A DNA stretch of 64,000 bases, from the NCBI GenBank assembly GCA_020833225.1, contig JAJHQS010000002.1:1-64000 (forward strand), in the 5' to 3' direction. A program made the translations under genes and the position numbers. Within the stretch, counting starts at the first letter, position 1; each line of letters begins with the position of its first letter. The notes under the pieces were generated by a model. That model had not been told where the DNA came from, did not search any database, and saw only the letters and a program-made list of their open reading frames with translations. Positions 38,707 to 47,446 of this stretch are shown here, piece after piece. This DNA comes from Desulfurococcaceae archaeon. GTDB lineage: Archaea > Thermoproteota > Thermoprotei_A > Sulfolobales > Desulfurococcaceae.

Positions 38707-39384
38707 ATGGTGTTTATCTTGGCAAAAAGTATGTATCACTATTTAGCTCAGACTTGGCAACAGATTTATAAAGGAGATCTCAAGAAACTGCTCCGCGAGA
38801 AGTTATTAGAGTGGAGGAGAGAGCCAAGTGTAGTTAGAGTAGAGAAGCCTACGAGGCTTGATAGAGCTCGAGCCCTAGGCTATAAGGCGAAAATAGGTTT
38901 TATAATTGTACGTGTACGTGTTAGAAAAGGTGGTCAGAGGAGGCCTAGACCTGATAGTGGGCGTAGACCTAAGAGAATGGGTGTTTATGGATATGCTCCA
39001 GCCAAGAGCTTGAGGCTTATAGCTGAGGAGAGAGCTGCTAGGAAATATAGGAATCTAGAGGTACTAAATAGCTATTATATTGGCGAAGATGGTAAATATA
39101 AGTGGTTTGAAGTAATATTAGTTGACTCACATCATCCATCGATATGTAGAGATCCAGAGATCAAGTGGATTTGTGAGCCACAAAATAGGGGTAGAGTGTT
39201 TAGAGGATTAACAAGTGCTGGCAAGAAAATGAGAGGTTTGAGGAAGAGTAGGGGGTTGAAAGGCACTGTATACTATAAGTGGAAGAAGAAGCAAAAAGAA
39301 CGCTTATTAAAGAAGAGGCATGAGGCTAGTAGAGGGGCTCGTGAACCTTGGCAAGTAGCAGAAAGACTGAAAGAAGAAAAGTAG
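38707..39384 (+). CDS. rpl15e: Ribosomal protein L15e
   Basis: [59 protein letters not shown]. Confidence 0.96.
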   Translation: MVFILAKSMYHYLAQTWQQIYKGDLKKLLREKLLEWRREPSVVRVEKPTRLDRARALGYKAKIGFIIVRVRVRKGGQRRPRPDSGRRPKRMGVYGYAPAKSLRLIAEERAARKYRNLEVLNSYYIGEDGKYKWFEVILVDSHHPSICRDPEIKWICEPQNRGRVFRGLTSAGKKMRGLRKSRGLKGTVYYKWKKKQKERLLKKRHEASRGAREPWQVAERLKEEK

Positions 39385-39827
39385 AGGCCTTAACACTAAA
39401 GATCACTGCTTTTTGCCACGCTACAGAGGAGTGTTCACGTGTTGAAGAATCTATGAAAAACCTCCTCCCAGAGGACATTAGATCTCAGCTCACCACCGTA
39501 GTGAAGCATGAGAAAGGCTATTATGGAAACCCTATAACAATAATGACTATTGAAGTAAAAAATCCAGTGTTAGTAAGTTCAATAATGAAGTACATAGCGA
39601 GTAAATTAGAAGAGACTGAGAAGAGGATATTGAAGATCACTAGTAGGCTTAGATATGATCCTGGGGAGAAGAAGTTTACAGTGAGATTTTCTAAGCAAAG
39701 TCTACTTAGAAGTAAATTTCAATTATCAGATACAGATGACGTGGTTAAACTCATAGTACACTTAAAGAACATTAAAAGCCCTAAAGATCTAGAGGAATTT
39801 TTAAGTGATATGAATTTAATTGCTTAA
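39348..39827 (+). CDS. RNA-binding protein, COG1325/exosome-associated-like
   Basis: [54 protein letters not shown]. Confidence 0.82.
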   Translation: MASSRKTERRKVEALTLKITAFCHATEECSRVEESMKNLLPEDIRSQLTTVVKHEKGYYGNPITIMTIEVKNPVLVSSIMKYIASKLEETEKRILKITSRLRYDPGEKKFTVRFSKQSLLRSKFQLSDTDDVVKLIVHLKNIKSPKDLEEFLSDMNLIA

Positions 39828-39900
39828 CCAATAAGTAATAGTAATTAAAAGGTAAATTTACCTCTACTCCTAGATCTATCTTACTATGAGGGGTTGATAT

Positions 39901-40521
39901 TTGAGACGTGTTTTTGCCGATATTCATGCAGCTCTTTGTACTGATGAAAATCTCTCTATGTACTATAAGCTAGGGTATACTCTCATCGCCTGTGAGAAGT
40001 TTTCAGGTAGAACTAGTGAGATGACTGAGAGAGGTGTGAGTGTTGTAGGTAAAGTTGTCATAGATGCTAGTAGTATTAGTGATCTTAGGGAGGCTCTTGG
40101 GAAAGTTAAGTATAGAGAGAGCGTTATAGCTGTACATCCTGAGAGCGTAGAGGTTGCTAGGTGGGCTGCTCATGATGGTAGAGTAGATGTTATTCTCTTA
40201 ACGCCGAGTAATATTAGAATATTTGATAAGAGGCAGTTTAGTACAATGAAGTATTATAGTAAGCCCTTAGAAATACGTATACCTCACCTGCTTTATAGTA
40301 ATAGTGAGGTGAAGAGTTATTTTTACAGGAGATTAAATATGCTTGTGAGATTTAAACTGGGATTTGCACTAGGCACTTCTGCGAGTAGTTTTTATGAGCT
40401 CTTACATCCACTTGTAGCTGTTAAGGCTTTGAAAACACTTTATGATATTCCAGAGAAAATAGCACTATTAGCTTTAACTGATATTCCAAGGCAAATAATA
40501 TTTCGAAAATTAAATGTGTGA
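39901..40521 (+). CDS. rnp3: RNase P subunit Rpp30 (Rnp3)
   Basis: FADIHAAL…; position upstream of Pop5; VIAVHPESVEVARWAAHDGRVDVILL. Confidence 0.88.
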   Translation: MRRVFADIHAALCTDENLSMYYKLGYTLIACEKFSGRTSEMTERGVSVVGKVVIDASSISDLREALGKVKYRESVIAVHPESVEVARWAAHDGRVDVILLTPSNIRIFDKRQFSTMKYYSKPLEIRIPHLLYSNSEVKSYFYRRLNMLVRFKLGFALGTSASSFYELLHPLVAVKALKTLYDIPEKIALLALTDIPRQIIFRKLNV

Positions 40522-41008
40522 GTTAGGTGTCTTAGTGGTAGATATAATATTATTATTCAGTATTATATTAGCTTTAATACTGGCATTTCTAATTATAATC
40601 TCAATTACACTGTTAAGATTTAGGCGTTTAGTAGGGGCGTGTATAGCTCTCTTAAGGGCTAGAGAAGAGCGTAGTGAGATTAGTAAGAAATTAAGGAGGA
40701 GATATGTTGTCTTCACCGCGATCTGTGAAGAGAGAGTTGGATTCAGCGATCTCCAAGAGGCTGTTTCAAGTAAGTTTTGTGAATTATTTAGTAAGACTAT
40801 GTATTATAAGGCCTCTCCACAATTAGTATTATTTGATGAGAGTACTCAGAGAGGAGTGTATAGAGTAACACATCTCTACCTAGATCACCTTATTGTCGCT
40901 CTCGGACTAGTAAAAAACATTAAAGGTAAGAAGTGTATATTATTGCCGCTGAGAACAACCGGGACATTGAAAAAAGCTAGAGAGTTAACTAGAAAGCTTA
41001 GATTTTAA
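40514..41008 (+). CDS. rnp2: RNase P subunit Pop5 (Rnp2) with N-terminal hydrophobic extension
   Basis: RRRYVVFTAICEERVGFSDLQEAVSSKFCELF … YRVTHLYLDHLIVALGLVKNIKGKKCILLPLRTTGTLKKARE; N-terminal VVDIILLFSIILALILAFLIIISITLL. Confidence 0.85.
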   Translation: MCELGVLVVDIILLFSIILALILAFLIIISITLLRFRRLVGACIALLRAREERSEISKKLRRRYVVFTAICEERVGFSDLQEAVSSKFCELFSKTMYYKASPQLVLFDESTQRGVYRVTHLYLDHLIVALGLVKNIKGKKCILLPLRTTGTLKKARELTRKLRF

Positions 41009-41027
41009 GGACTATTAAAAATACTAT

Positions 41028-41086
41028 AATCGGTGATGAAGCCGCTCCAGTATGATTGATGATTACTTCGCGACGATCTGATGACA
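41028..41086 (+). ncRNA. C/D-box sRNA candidate
   Basis: C GTGATGA (41033-41039), guide AGCCGCTCCAGT, D' ATGA (degenerate), C' TGATGA, guide TTACTTCGCGACGAT, D CTGA (41078-41081). Confidence 0.68.
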
Positions 41087-41260
41087 AATACTACACAAAC
41101 TCATATATCTCCTAGCAGCTCAGCTATATTAATTAATAGCTAAGATCTCAACTACGAGCTCCCCGATAACATCTCTTTTTAAATGCCTTGTTCTTAGCCT
41201 ACTAATAGCCCAGATGCAAAATAATACGTCGTAAAAGGCTGTTACAGGTTTGAAGTGTTT

Positions 41261-41288
41261 TGTAAATAGCTGTAAATATTTCTAAATA
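41261..41288. repeat. Three helically phased 10-bp repeats (TGTAAATA/TGTAAATA/TCTAAATA), inverted relative to 41467-41494
   Basis: TGTAAATAgcTGTAAATAttTCTAAATA, exact period 10. Confidence 0.7.
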
Positions 41289-41326
41289 CTTCTCAGGGCT
41301 ATGGTGTATGCTGAGCCTCTGCAAAA

Positions 41327-41334
41327 TTTATAAA
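41327..41334 (+). promoter_or_regulatory. TATA box for the structured ncRNA candidate
   Basis: TTTATAAA centred about 26 nt upstream of the GGTGTCTCC start of the GC-rich island. Confidence 0.6.
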
Positions 41335-41356
41335 ACCAAGAGATTTACATATTTAT

Positions 41357-41520
41357 TGGTGTCTCCGGGTTTCCGAGAACCGCAGGGCTTTGAAGCCCCT
41401 GGCGACAGAGGCTGAGCCACTGCGGTGAGGGGGCTCGGGGGTAGCGTGATGAGCCACCTGCCAAGCATTTACAGCTATTCACAGATAATTACAGGTCTTG
41501 GTAGGTGGTAAACGCTACGA
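41357..41520 (+). ncRNA. Novel structured ncRNA candidate between pop5 and psmA
   Basis: GC-rich island with nested complementary arms: TGTC 41360/GACA 41404 enclosing GGTT/AACC and CAGGGCTT-TG-AAGCCCCTG; GTAGCG 41441/CGCTAC 41513 enclosing CCACCTGCCAAG 41454/CTTGGTAGGTGG 41497. Confidence 0.6.
41467..41494. repeat. Three 10-bp repeats (ATTTACAG/ATTCACAG/AATTACAG), reverse-complementary to 41261-41288
   Basis: ATTTACAGctATTCACAGatAATTACAG, exact period 10; ATTTACAGCTATTCACA is complementary to TGTAAATAGCTGTAAAT at 16/17 positions. Confidence 0.7.
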
Positions 41521-41595
41521 CATATACTAGAGTCTTCACGTCATTTAAAAACTTTTAGTTATGAGATTTTTGTGTTTTAATAAGTGGTTTAGGAG

Positions 41596-41680
41596 TGCGG
41601 GGGGTGGGATTTGAACCCACGCAGGCCTACGCCAGCGGATCTTAAGTCCGCCCCCTTTGACCAGGCTCGGGCACCCCCGC
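41596..41680 (-). tRNA. tRNA-Leu (UAA), no intron
   Basis: Minus strand GCGGGGG…GCGGA-CTTAAGA-TCCGC anticodon arm, long variable arm, GTGGGTTCAAATCCCAC T-arm, CCCCCGC acceptor. Confidence 0.95.
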
Positions 41681-41706
41681 GTCTCCTAGTTATTTTTCTA
41701 GTGGGA

Positions 41707-41717
41707 GGGGTTTAAAT
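41707..41717 (-). promoter_or_regulatory. tRNA-Leu promoter (TATA)
   Basis: Minus strand ATTTAAACCCC about 33 nt upstream of the tRNA 5' end; the same ATTTAAACCC element precedes tRNA-Asn. Confidence 0.6.
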
Positions 41718-41806
41718 AGTGTAGTGTGTTTTGTTTTTATTATTCCCTAAATTATTTTATACACGTAAGGTAGTTGAGTAGTGTAGTGTGTATGTGGGTG
41801 TAGTGT

Positions 41807-42547
41807 ATGAGTTTGCCAATAACAGCTGCCTATGATAGGGCGATTACGATATTTGCGCCTGATGGTAGGATATATCAGGTTGAATATGCATTTGAGACTG
41901 TGAGGAGAGGATGGACTAGTCTCGGTATTAGGACGAGTAGTGCTAGTGTTATAGCTGCCGAGAAGCGGAGGGTGTTACCGCTTGCGGATGAGAAGAGTGT
42001 GAGAAAGATATTTAGAGTGGATGATCACATAGGGGCTACATACGCGGGCATGGCTGGTGATGGGAGAGTACTATTAGATTATGCTATACAGCAAACACTC
42101 TACTATAGGTTTATATATGATGAGCCTATTCCAGTAGAACACCTCGTTAAATTAGTGTGTGATGTTAAACAAATCTATACACAACATGCTGGTGTAAGGC
42201 CTTTTGGAGTAGCAATAATATTTGCAGGTGTTGATGACAGAGGATTACACCTCTACATGACAGAGCCTAGTGGTAACTACATTGGTTACTACGCTATTGC
42301 TATAGGTGAGAAGAGTAATGTTGTCCAAGACTTCCTCGAGAAAAACTATAAATACGATCTTGACACTAAGAGCACAATTAAATTAGCTATACAAGCTATT
42401 GTAAATATTATTGAGAGTAAGCCATATGAGAACTTTATAGAAGTAGGATACGTAGATAAAGAGACTAGGAAATTTAAACTACTAAGTGAGAGCGAGATTA
42501 AAGAATATATTGAAGAACTTGGACGTGAAGGTAAAATAAAAGTCTAA
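41807..42547 (+). CDS. psmA: Proteasome alpha subunit
   Basis: AAYDRAITIFAPDGRIYQVEYAFETVRRGWTSLGIR. Confidence 0.97.
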   Translation: MSLPITAAYDRAITIFAPDGRIYQVEYAFETVRRGWTSLGIRTSSASVIAAEKRRVLPLADEKSVRKIFRVDDHIGATYAGMAGDGRVLLDYAIQQTLYYRFIYDEPIPVEHLVKLVCDVKQIYTQHAGVRPFGVAIIFAGVDDRGLHLYMTEPSGNYIGYYAIAIGEKSNVVQDFLEKNYKYDLDTKSTIKLAIQAIVNIIESKPYENFIEVGYVDKETRKFKLLSESEIKEYIEELGREGKIKV

Positions 42548-42609
42548 ACTTATTATTGATTACTAAGAGAAGTTTACGAGTTGAGTTTAAATCTTTTTAA
42601 ACATAGATC

Positions 42610-43320
42610 ATGGGTGTTTTTGTTTTGAGCGAGAAATATGTTATTGCCAGATATGAGGCTAAGGGTCATAGATTTGAAGTCTTAGTAAACCCTGATTTAG
42701 CAATTAAGCTTAAAGAGGGTAAATCAGTGAGTATTGATGATGTACTTGTAAGTGACTTTATCTACAAAGATGCTAAAAAAGGTCTTAAAGCTTCACCTGA
42801 AGCTATGCGTGAGGTTTTTGGAACAGAAGATCCGAGAACAGTAGCTGTTGAAATTATTAAACGTGGTGAAATACAATTAACAGCTGAACAGAGGAGAAAA
42901 CTTATTGAGGAGAAAAAAGCTCAAGTATTAAATCTAATAGCTAAGAATGCTGTAGACCCGAAGACGAAGTTGCCAATACCATTAAAGAGGCTGGAATTAG
43001 CATTAGAGCAGGCGAGGGTGACTATAGATCCCTTTAAACCAGCTGAACAACAATTAGATACTATAGTGTCTCAGTTAGCTAAGGTTATACCGATAAAAAT
43101 AGCACGTGCATATGCTATAGTAAAGCTCCCCCCAGAATGTAGTGGCAGGGGGCTTAGAGTATTACAGAGTATGGGTGTAGTTAAAAAGACAACTTGGCTT
43201 AGTGATGGTAGCTTACAAGTTGAATTAGAAATTCCCGCTGGTCTTCAACAAGAATTAATAGATAGAGTTAACGCTATAACTAAGGGTAGTGGTGATGTAA
43301 AAATTACAAGTGTTAGGTGA
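42610..43320 (+). CDS. sbds: SBDS/Sdo1 ribosome maturation protein
   Basis: VIARYEAKGHRFEVLVNPDLAIKLKEGK … TAEQRRKLIEEKKAQVLNLIAKNAVDPKTKLPIP. Confidence 0.95.
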   Translation: MGVFVLSEKYVIARYEAKGHRFEVLVNPDLAIKLKEGKSVSIDDVLVSDFIYKDAKKGLKASPEAMREVFGTEDPRTVAVEIIKRGEIQLTAEQRRKLIEEKKAQVLNLIAKNAVDPKTKLPIPLKRLELALEQARVTIDPFKPAEQQLDTIVSQLAKVIPIKIARAYAIVKLPPECSGRGLRVLQSMGVVKKTTWLSDGSLQVELEIPAGLQQELIDRVNAITKGSGDVKITSVR

Positions 43321-43325
43321 TTTAG

Positions 43326-44063
43326 TTGTCAACAACTACTCCAACATTAAAAATACTAGTTGCAGATAGACAAATAGTGAGGCCTGGAGACTGTTTAGCA
43401 CTAATTGAGGGTGTATTTGAGCAGAAATTAAAACATATTCCGGAGAAACACATCTATATACTTGGTAATAGAGTATATAGTGATGTAGTTGGAGTTGTAT
43501 CAATTGAAAATAATACTTTAAGTGTAGTACCCCTCGAGAGCACTTATATACCTAGGAAAGATGACACCGTGATAGGTGTTATTAGTGGTGTTAGTGTTTC
43601 TTCTTGGAGTGTTGATATTAAATCACCATATAAAGCAATACTCCCAGCTTCAGATGTTATTGAGGGGTTTAATCCAGCTATACATAATTTGAGAAATTAT
43701 CTCGACATTGGAGACTATGTATTAGCAAAAGTAGCTGCATTTGATAGACTAAGAGATCCTGTCTTAACTGTTAAGGGTAAGGGTCTTGGGAAAATTATTG
43801 ATGGATATGTAGTAGAGATTAAGCCTAGTAAAGTTGCACGTGTTATTGGTAAAAAGGGGAGTATGTATAATTTATTGACAAATATGACTAAATGCGAGCT
43901 CGTAGTAGGAGTTAATGGGTATATATGGGCTAGGTGTCCTGATGAACGAGTACTAGATGTCTTAGTTAAAGCTATAAGGCTCATAGAGACTAAAGCTCAT
44001 ATGAGAGGTCTTACAGAAGAAGTTAGATCTTACTTAGCATCAAAACTAGGTGTTCAATTGTGA
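43326..44063 (+). CDS. rrp4: Exosome subunit Rrp4 (S1-KH)
   Basis: [15 protein letters not shown]…; G-rich [22 protein letters not shown]. Confidence 0.93.
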   Translation: MSTTTPTLKILVADRQIVRPGDCLALIEGVFEQKLKHIPEKHIYILGNRVYSDVVGVVSIENNTLSVVPLESTYIPRKDDTVIGVISGVSVSSWSVDIKSPYKAILPASDVIEGFNPAIHNLRNYLDIGDYVLAKVAAFDRLRDPVLTVKGKGLGKIIDGYVVEIKPSKVARVIGKKGSMYNLLTNMTKCELVVGVNGYIWARCPDERVLDVLVKAIRLIETKAHMRGLTEEVRSYLASKLGVQL

Positions 44064-44800
44064 GTGTTCAAAAGCCCGTTTTAATCCGCGAAGATGGGAG
44101 AAGAATAGATGGGAGAAGACCTGACGAGATGAGACCTGTTAAAATAGCTGTAGGTGTATTGAAAAACGCTAATGGCAGTGCTCTAGTAGAGTATGGTGAG
44201 ACAAGAGTATTAGCAGCTGTTTATGGGCCTCGCGAAGCATTACCCAAGTATATGAGTATGCCTATGCGGGCTACTCTACGTGTACGCTACCACATGGCAC
44301 CCTTCTCAACAGATGAGAGAAAAAGTCCTGCACCAACTAGGAGGGAAATAGAGCTCTCTAAGGTTATTCGAGAAGCACTTGAAGCCGTAGTATTTAGTTC
44401 ACTCTTCCCTAGAACGGGTATAGACGTCTTTATAGAGGTGTTACAGGCTGATGGTGGGACTAGAACAGCTGGGCTTACAGCGGCTTCAATAGCTCTAGCT
44501 GATGCTGGAATACCATTAAAAGATATTGTGATCGGGGTTGCTATTGGGAAAGTTAATGGTGTATTAGTATTAGATATTAATGGGTTAGAAGACGAATATG
44601 GTGAAGCTGATATGCCAGTGGGTATAGCGCCAAATCTCGGTGAGATTGTTCTCTTCCAGTTAAATGGTGTACTTACACGTGAAGAGGTGAAAGTGGGCTT
44701 AGATATGGCGTTTAAAGCAGCTGAAAACATTTATAAAATTGCTAAAGAAGCACTTTACAATAAGTACATTAAAGTATTAGAAGAGGTGAAGTTTGAATGA
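44060..44800 (+). CDS. rrp41: Exosome subunit Rrp41
   Basis: [51 protein letters not shown]. Confidence 0.97.
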   Translation: MSVQKPVLIREDGRRIDGRRPDEMRPVKIAVGVLKNANGSALVEYGETRVLAAVYGPREALPKYMSMPMRATLRVRYHMAPFSTDERKSPAPTRREIELSKVIREALEAVVFSSLFPRTGIDVFIEVLQADGGTRTAGLTAASIALADAGIPLKDIVIGVAIGKVNGVLVLDINGLEDEYGEADMPVGIAPNLGEIVLFQLNGVLTREEVKVGLDMAFKAAENIYKIAKEALYNKYIKVLEEVKFE

Positions 44801-45657
44801 GCATTACGCCTGAGAGAGAAATCGTGCCTAAAATGCAGTTTGAACAGATTGTTAAGAGTATTAAGCGTGGTGAGAGAATTGATGGCAGGGGGTTATTAGA
44901 CTATAGACCTATATCAGTAATACTTAGCCCTATAAAGAAGGCTGAAGGTAGTGCTCTAGTTAAACTAGGCAAAACCCAGGTTATTACAGGTGTGAAACTA
45001 GATCTTGGAGCTCCATTTAGAGATAGACCTAATGAGGGTGTTTTACAAGTACACGCTGAATTTGTACCTCTAGCTTCTCCCTCATTTGAACCTGGACCCC
45101 CAGATGAAAACGCCATTGAAGTAGCTAGAATAGTTGATAGGTCGCTTAGAGAGCCGCGTGCTATTAGACTCGAAGACCTTGTCATAGAGCCAGGTAGAAC
45201 TGTATGGGTTGTCTATAACGACATTTACTTAATTGACCACGATGGAAACATTGTAGACTCTAGTATGCTCGCATCTATGCTTGCTCTTGCAACCGTTAAA
45301 ATACCTAAGCTCATTAAGACAGAGAGTGGACAATATATATTAGATAAGAGTATGCGTGAAACACCATTACCATTAAATCTCCTAGTAGCTACTGTGACTA
45401 TTGGTGTATTAGAAAACACCCTCTTTGTAGATCCAACTCTCGAGGAGGAGAAGGTCGTAGATACGTTGATAGTTTTAGCTGTAGATGAAAAGGGGAGAAT
45501 TTGTGGTGCACAGAAGAGGGGTGAGAAGAGTATTTCGAGAAAACTACTTGAAAACGCATTAGATATTGCTTCTGAAAAGGGGTTGCAATTAGTGAGTTTT
45601 ATGAGGAATGTGTTAAATAACCCACAAGACTACATTAAACCACTAATAGAAATGTAG
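44797..45657 (+). CDS. rrp42: Exosome subunit Rrp42
   Basis: [45 protein letters not shown]. Confidence 0.96.
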   Translation: MSITPEREIVPKMQFEQIVKSIKRGERIDGRGLLDYRPISVILSPIKKAEGSALVKLGKTQVITGVKLDLGAPFRDRPNEGVLQVHAEFVPLASPSFEPGPPDENAIEVARIVDRSLREPRAIRLEDLVIEPGRTVWVVYNDIYLIDHDGNIVDSSMLASMLALATVKIPKLIKTESGQYILDKSMRETPLPLNLLVATVTIGVLENTLFVDPTLEEEKVVDTLIVLAVDEKGRICGAQKRGEKSISRKLLENALDIASEKGLQLVSFMRNVLNNPQDYIKPLIEM

Positions 45658-45666
45658 GTGGTGTTT

Positions 45667-45927
45667 ATGGGTAGAACTAGAGTTGTGGGTATTGCTGGCA
45701 GATATGGGGCAAGATATGGTTCAACACTCAGAAAAAAAGTTAAAGAAGTTCTTGAGAGGAGATATGCCGATCACACGTGTCCATTTTGCGCACACAAGGG
45801 GTATGTTATGAGATTAAGTACTGGTATTTGGATTTGTAGAAAATGTGGTGCTAAATGGGCTGGAGGCTCATATATACCTAGAACAGGCCTATCTAAAACC
45901 TACTCAGAGATTATTATTAGGGAGTAA
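45667..45927 (+). CDS. rpl37ae: Ribosomal protein L37Ae
   Basis: GIAGRYGARYGSTLRKKVKEVLERRYADHTCPFCAHKGYVMRLSTGIWICRKCGAKWAGGSY. Confidence 0.96.
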   Translation: MGRTRVVGIAGRYGARYGSTLRKKVKEVLERRYADHTCPFCAHKGYVMRLSTGIWICRKCGAKWAGGSYIPRTGLSKTYSEIIIRE

Positions 45928-45932
45928 AACTA

Positions 45933-46475
45933 TTGTTTCTCATTACTACATCACATCGCTCTTCGCCTCGAGTTAGATCTCTTGTAAAAGACCTTGTAAG
46001 CGTGTTTCCAGGGGCTTTAAGAGTTCAGCGAGGACATAGAACACTTAACGACCTAGCTGTAGAAGCATATGTAAATAGATTAAAATATGTTTTATTAGTC
46101 GGAGAGCTACATGGAAACCCTAAATTAATATCAATATATGAAGTCCTTGAAGAACCTGAGTTAAGGCTAGTAAAAATAGTTGATCTATTACTTAAAGGCG
46201 TCAAGTTATCTAGAGAAAATCCTTCATCGGCGAGAATATATGGTGTTGAGACTTTAAGTGTTAATTACTCTAAGTGTATTTCTAGCGACTGTTATCTCCT
46301 CGCAGACGTCTTAACTAAGATTTTTCAGCCTAGAATTAGTGAGAACCCGGATATTACAGTGATCTTGGATGAGGAAAAGTATATTGAGGTTAAATTTCAA
46401 GGTGTTCATGGAAAACTCGTGGGTCCAGTGTTAAGAGTACTTAGAGTAGTTAAGAGTGGTGATATTGAAACTTAG
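45933..46475 (+). CDS. Brix-domain ribosome biogenesis protein (Imp4/Rpf2-like)
   Basis: LITTSHRSSPRVRSLVKDLVSVFPGALRVQRGHRTLNDLAVEAYV; position after L37Ae. Confidence 0.88.
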   Translation: MFLITTSHRSSPRVRSLVKDLVSVFPGALRVQRGHRTLNDLAVEAYVNRLKYVLLVGELHGNPKLISIYEVLEEPELRLVKIVDLLLKGVKLSRENPSSARIYGVETLSVNYSKCISSDCYLLADVLTKIFQPRISENPDITVILDEEKYIEVKFQGVHGKLVGPVLRVLRVVKSGDIET

Positions 46476-46722
46476 AGTTGTATATAAAGTAGAATTAGAC
46501 GATCGCTTGGTTGAAGCAGTGTATAAGGCACTTACACCTGAAATGTCAATACTGCCAGAGACTTGTAGAGGTGAAGTTAATATATCTCAGAGGACCCTTA
46601 TATTGATCTTTGAGTGTTCTAGTCTTAGTAAAGTGAGAGCTTTAAATAATAATTTAATAAGTCTTCTCGCTCTACTATTAAGAATTGTAGGTGAATTAGA
46701 AAATGTCGGAAACTCAGCGTGA
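46456..46722 (+). CDS. pcc1: Pcc1-like (KEOPS) protein, copy B
   Basis: AVYKALTPEMSILPETCRGEVNISQRTLILIFECSSLSKVRALNNNLISLLALLLRIVGEL; between Brix and prefoldin beta. Confidence 0.78.
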   Translation: MVILKLRVVYKVELDDRLVEAVYKALTPEMSILPETCRGEVNISQRTLILIFECSSLSKVRALNNNLISLLALLLRIVGELENVGNSA

Positions 46723-47080
46723 GAAGAGTCTGCCACCAGAAGTTCAGCAATTAATAATTCAATATCAGACTCTCAGAGAACATTATGCTAGAATAGAGAC
46801 AGAGCTAAGAACAGTTGAAGCTGAGCTGAGTGAAATAGACAGTATTAATGATGCTTTGAAAAACTTAGATGATAGTGTAGAGCTCTATAAGAGTGTAGGA
46901 CACGTGTTAGTTAAAAAGACACGCTCAGAGATATTAAGAGAGCTTGAAGAGAGAAAAGAATTACTCATTATTAGGAGAGATAAGTATAAGAAGCAATTAG
47001 AATTCTTAAATAAGCAAATACAAGATCTCGAGAACAAGTTAAGAGATGCTTTAGCTAAACATGGGATTAGTGTTGGTTAG
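46703..47080 (+). CDS. pfdB: Prefoldin beta subunit
   Basis: LPPEVQQLIIQYQTLREHYARIETELRTVEAEL … LYKSVGHVLVKKTRSEILRELEERKELL. Confidence 0.93.
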   Translation: MSETQREKSLPPEVQQLIIQYQTLREHYARIETELRTVEAELSEIDSINDALKNLDDSVELYKSVGHVLVKKTRSEILRELEERKELLIIRRDKYKKQLEFLNKQIQDLENKLRDALAKHGISVG

Positions 47081-47402
47081 TGAGGAGAGTAGTTCACAGA
47101 GAGATCAAGGGTACTTAGCTATACTGAGAAATCTACCATTAGAAAAACTCGAAGAAATATTACTAATAGTTGAAAAGAGTATTAAAGAATATCTTGATGA
47201 GAAGCTTAAAAGGCGTGGTGAATATACAATTGTAGCTAGTATTTCAAGAGGCGTTAGTGGCGTGGATTTAACCATAGATCTTCGGGTAAATCACTGTATT
47301 ACGCCTCGCGAGAAGTGTAGTGATATTGTTAGTAGTGCGTTGAGTTATGCTAGGAGGCGGGTTGAGGAGTATTTAGAGAATTTAAGTGTAAGAAATTTGT
47401 AA
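47061..47402 (+). CDS. DUF3194-like protein following prefoldin beta
   Basis: KLEEILLIVEKSIKEYLDEKLKRRGEYTIVASISRGVSGVDLTIDLRV; context. Confidence 0.7.
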   Translation: MGLVLVSEESSSQRDQGYLAILRNLPLEKLEEILLIVEKSIKEYLDEKLKRRGEYTIVASISRGVSGVDLTIDLRVNHCITPREKCSDIVSSALSYARRRVEEYLENLSVRNL

Positions 47403-47446
47403 TTTTATAAGAGTTTTAAGGGATTTAGACTCATTTATGAATAATA

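Noticed and set aside
41261-41494. CRISPR-like repeat array
   Set aside because: Repeat units are only ~8-10 bp at a 10-bp period with no spacers; not a CRISPR architecture and no cas genes nearby
41357-41520. RNase P RNA or SRP RNA assignment for the structured island
   Set aside because: Too short for crenarchaeal SRP RNA, and I could not find the expected conserved P4/CR-I/CR-V-like or helix-8 signatures; the adjacency of RNase P protein genes alone is insufficient, so the Rfam test is left open
44287-44730. 147-aa minus-strand ORF within rrp41
   Set aside because: Antisense to exosome subunit Rrp41, no independent support
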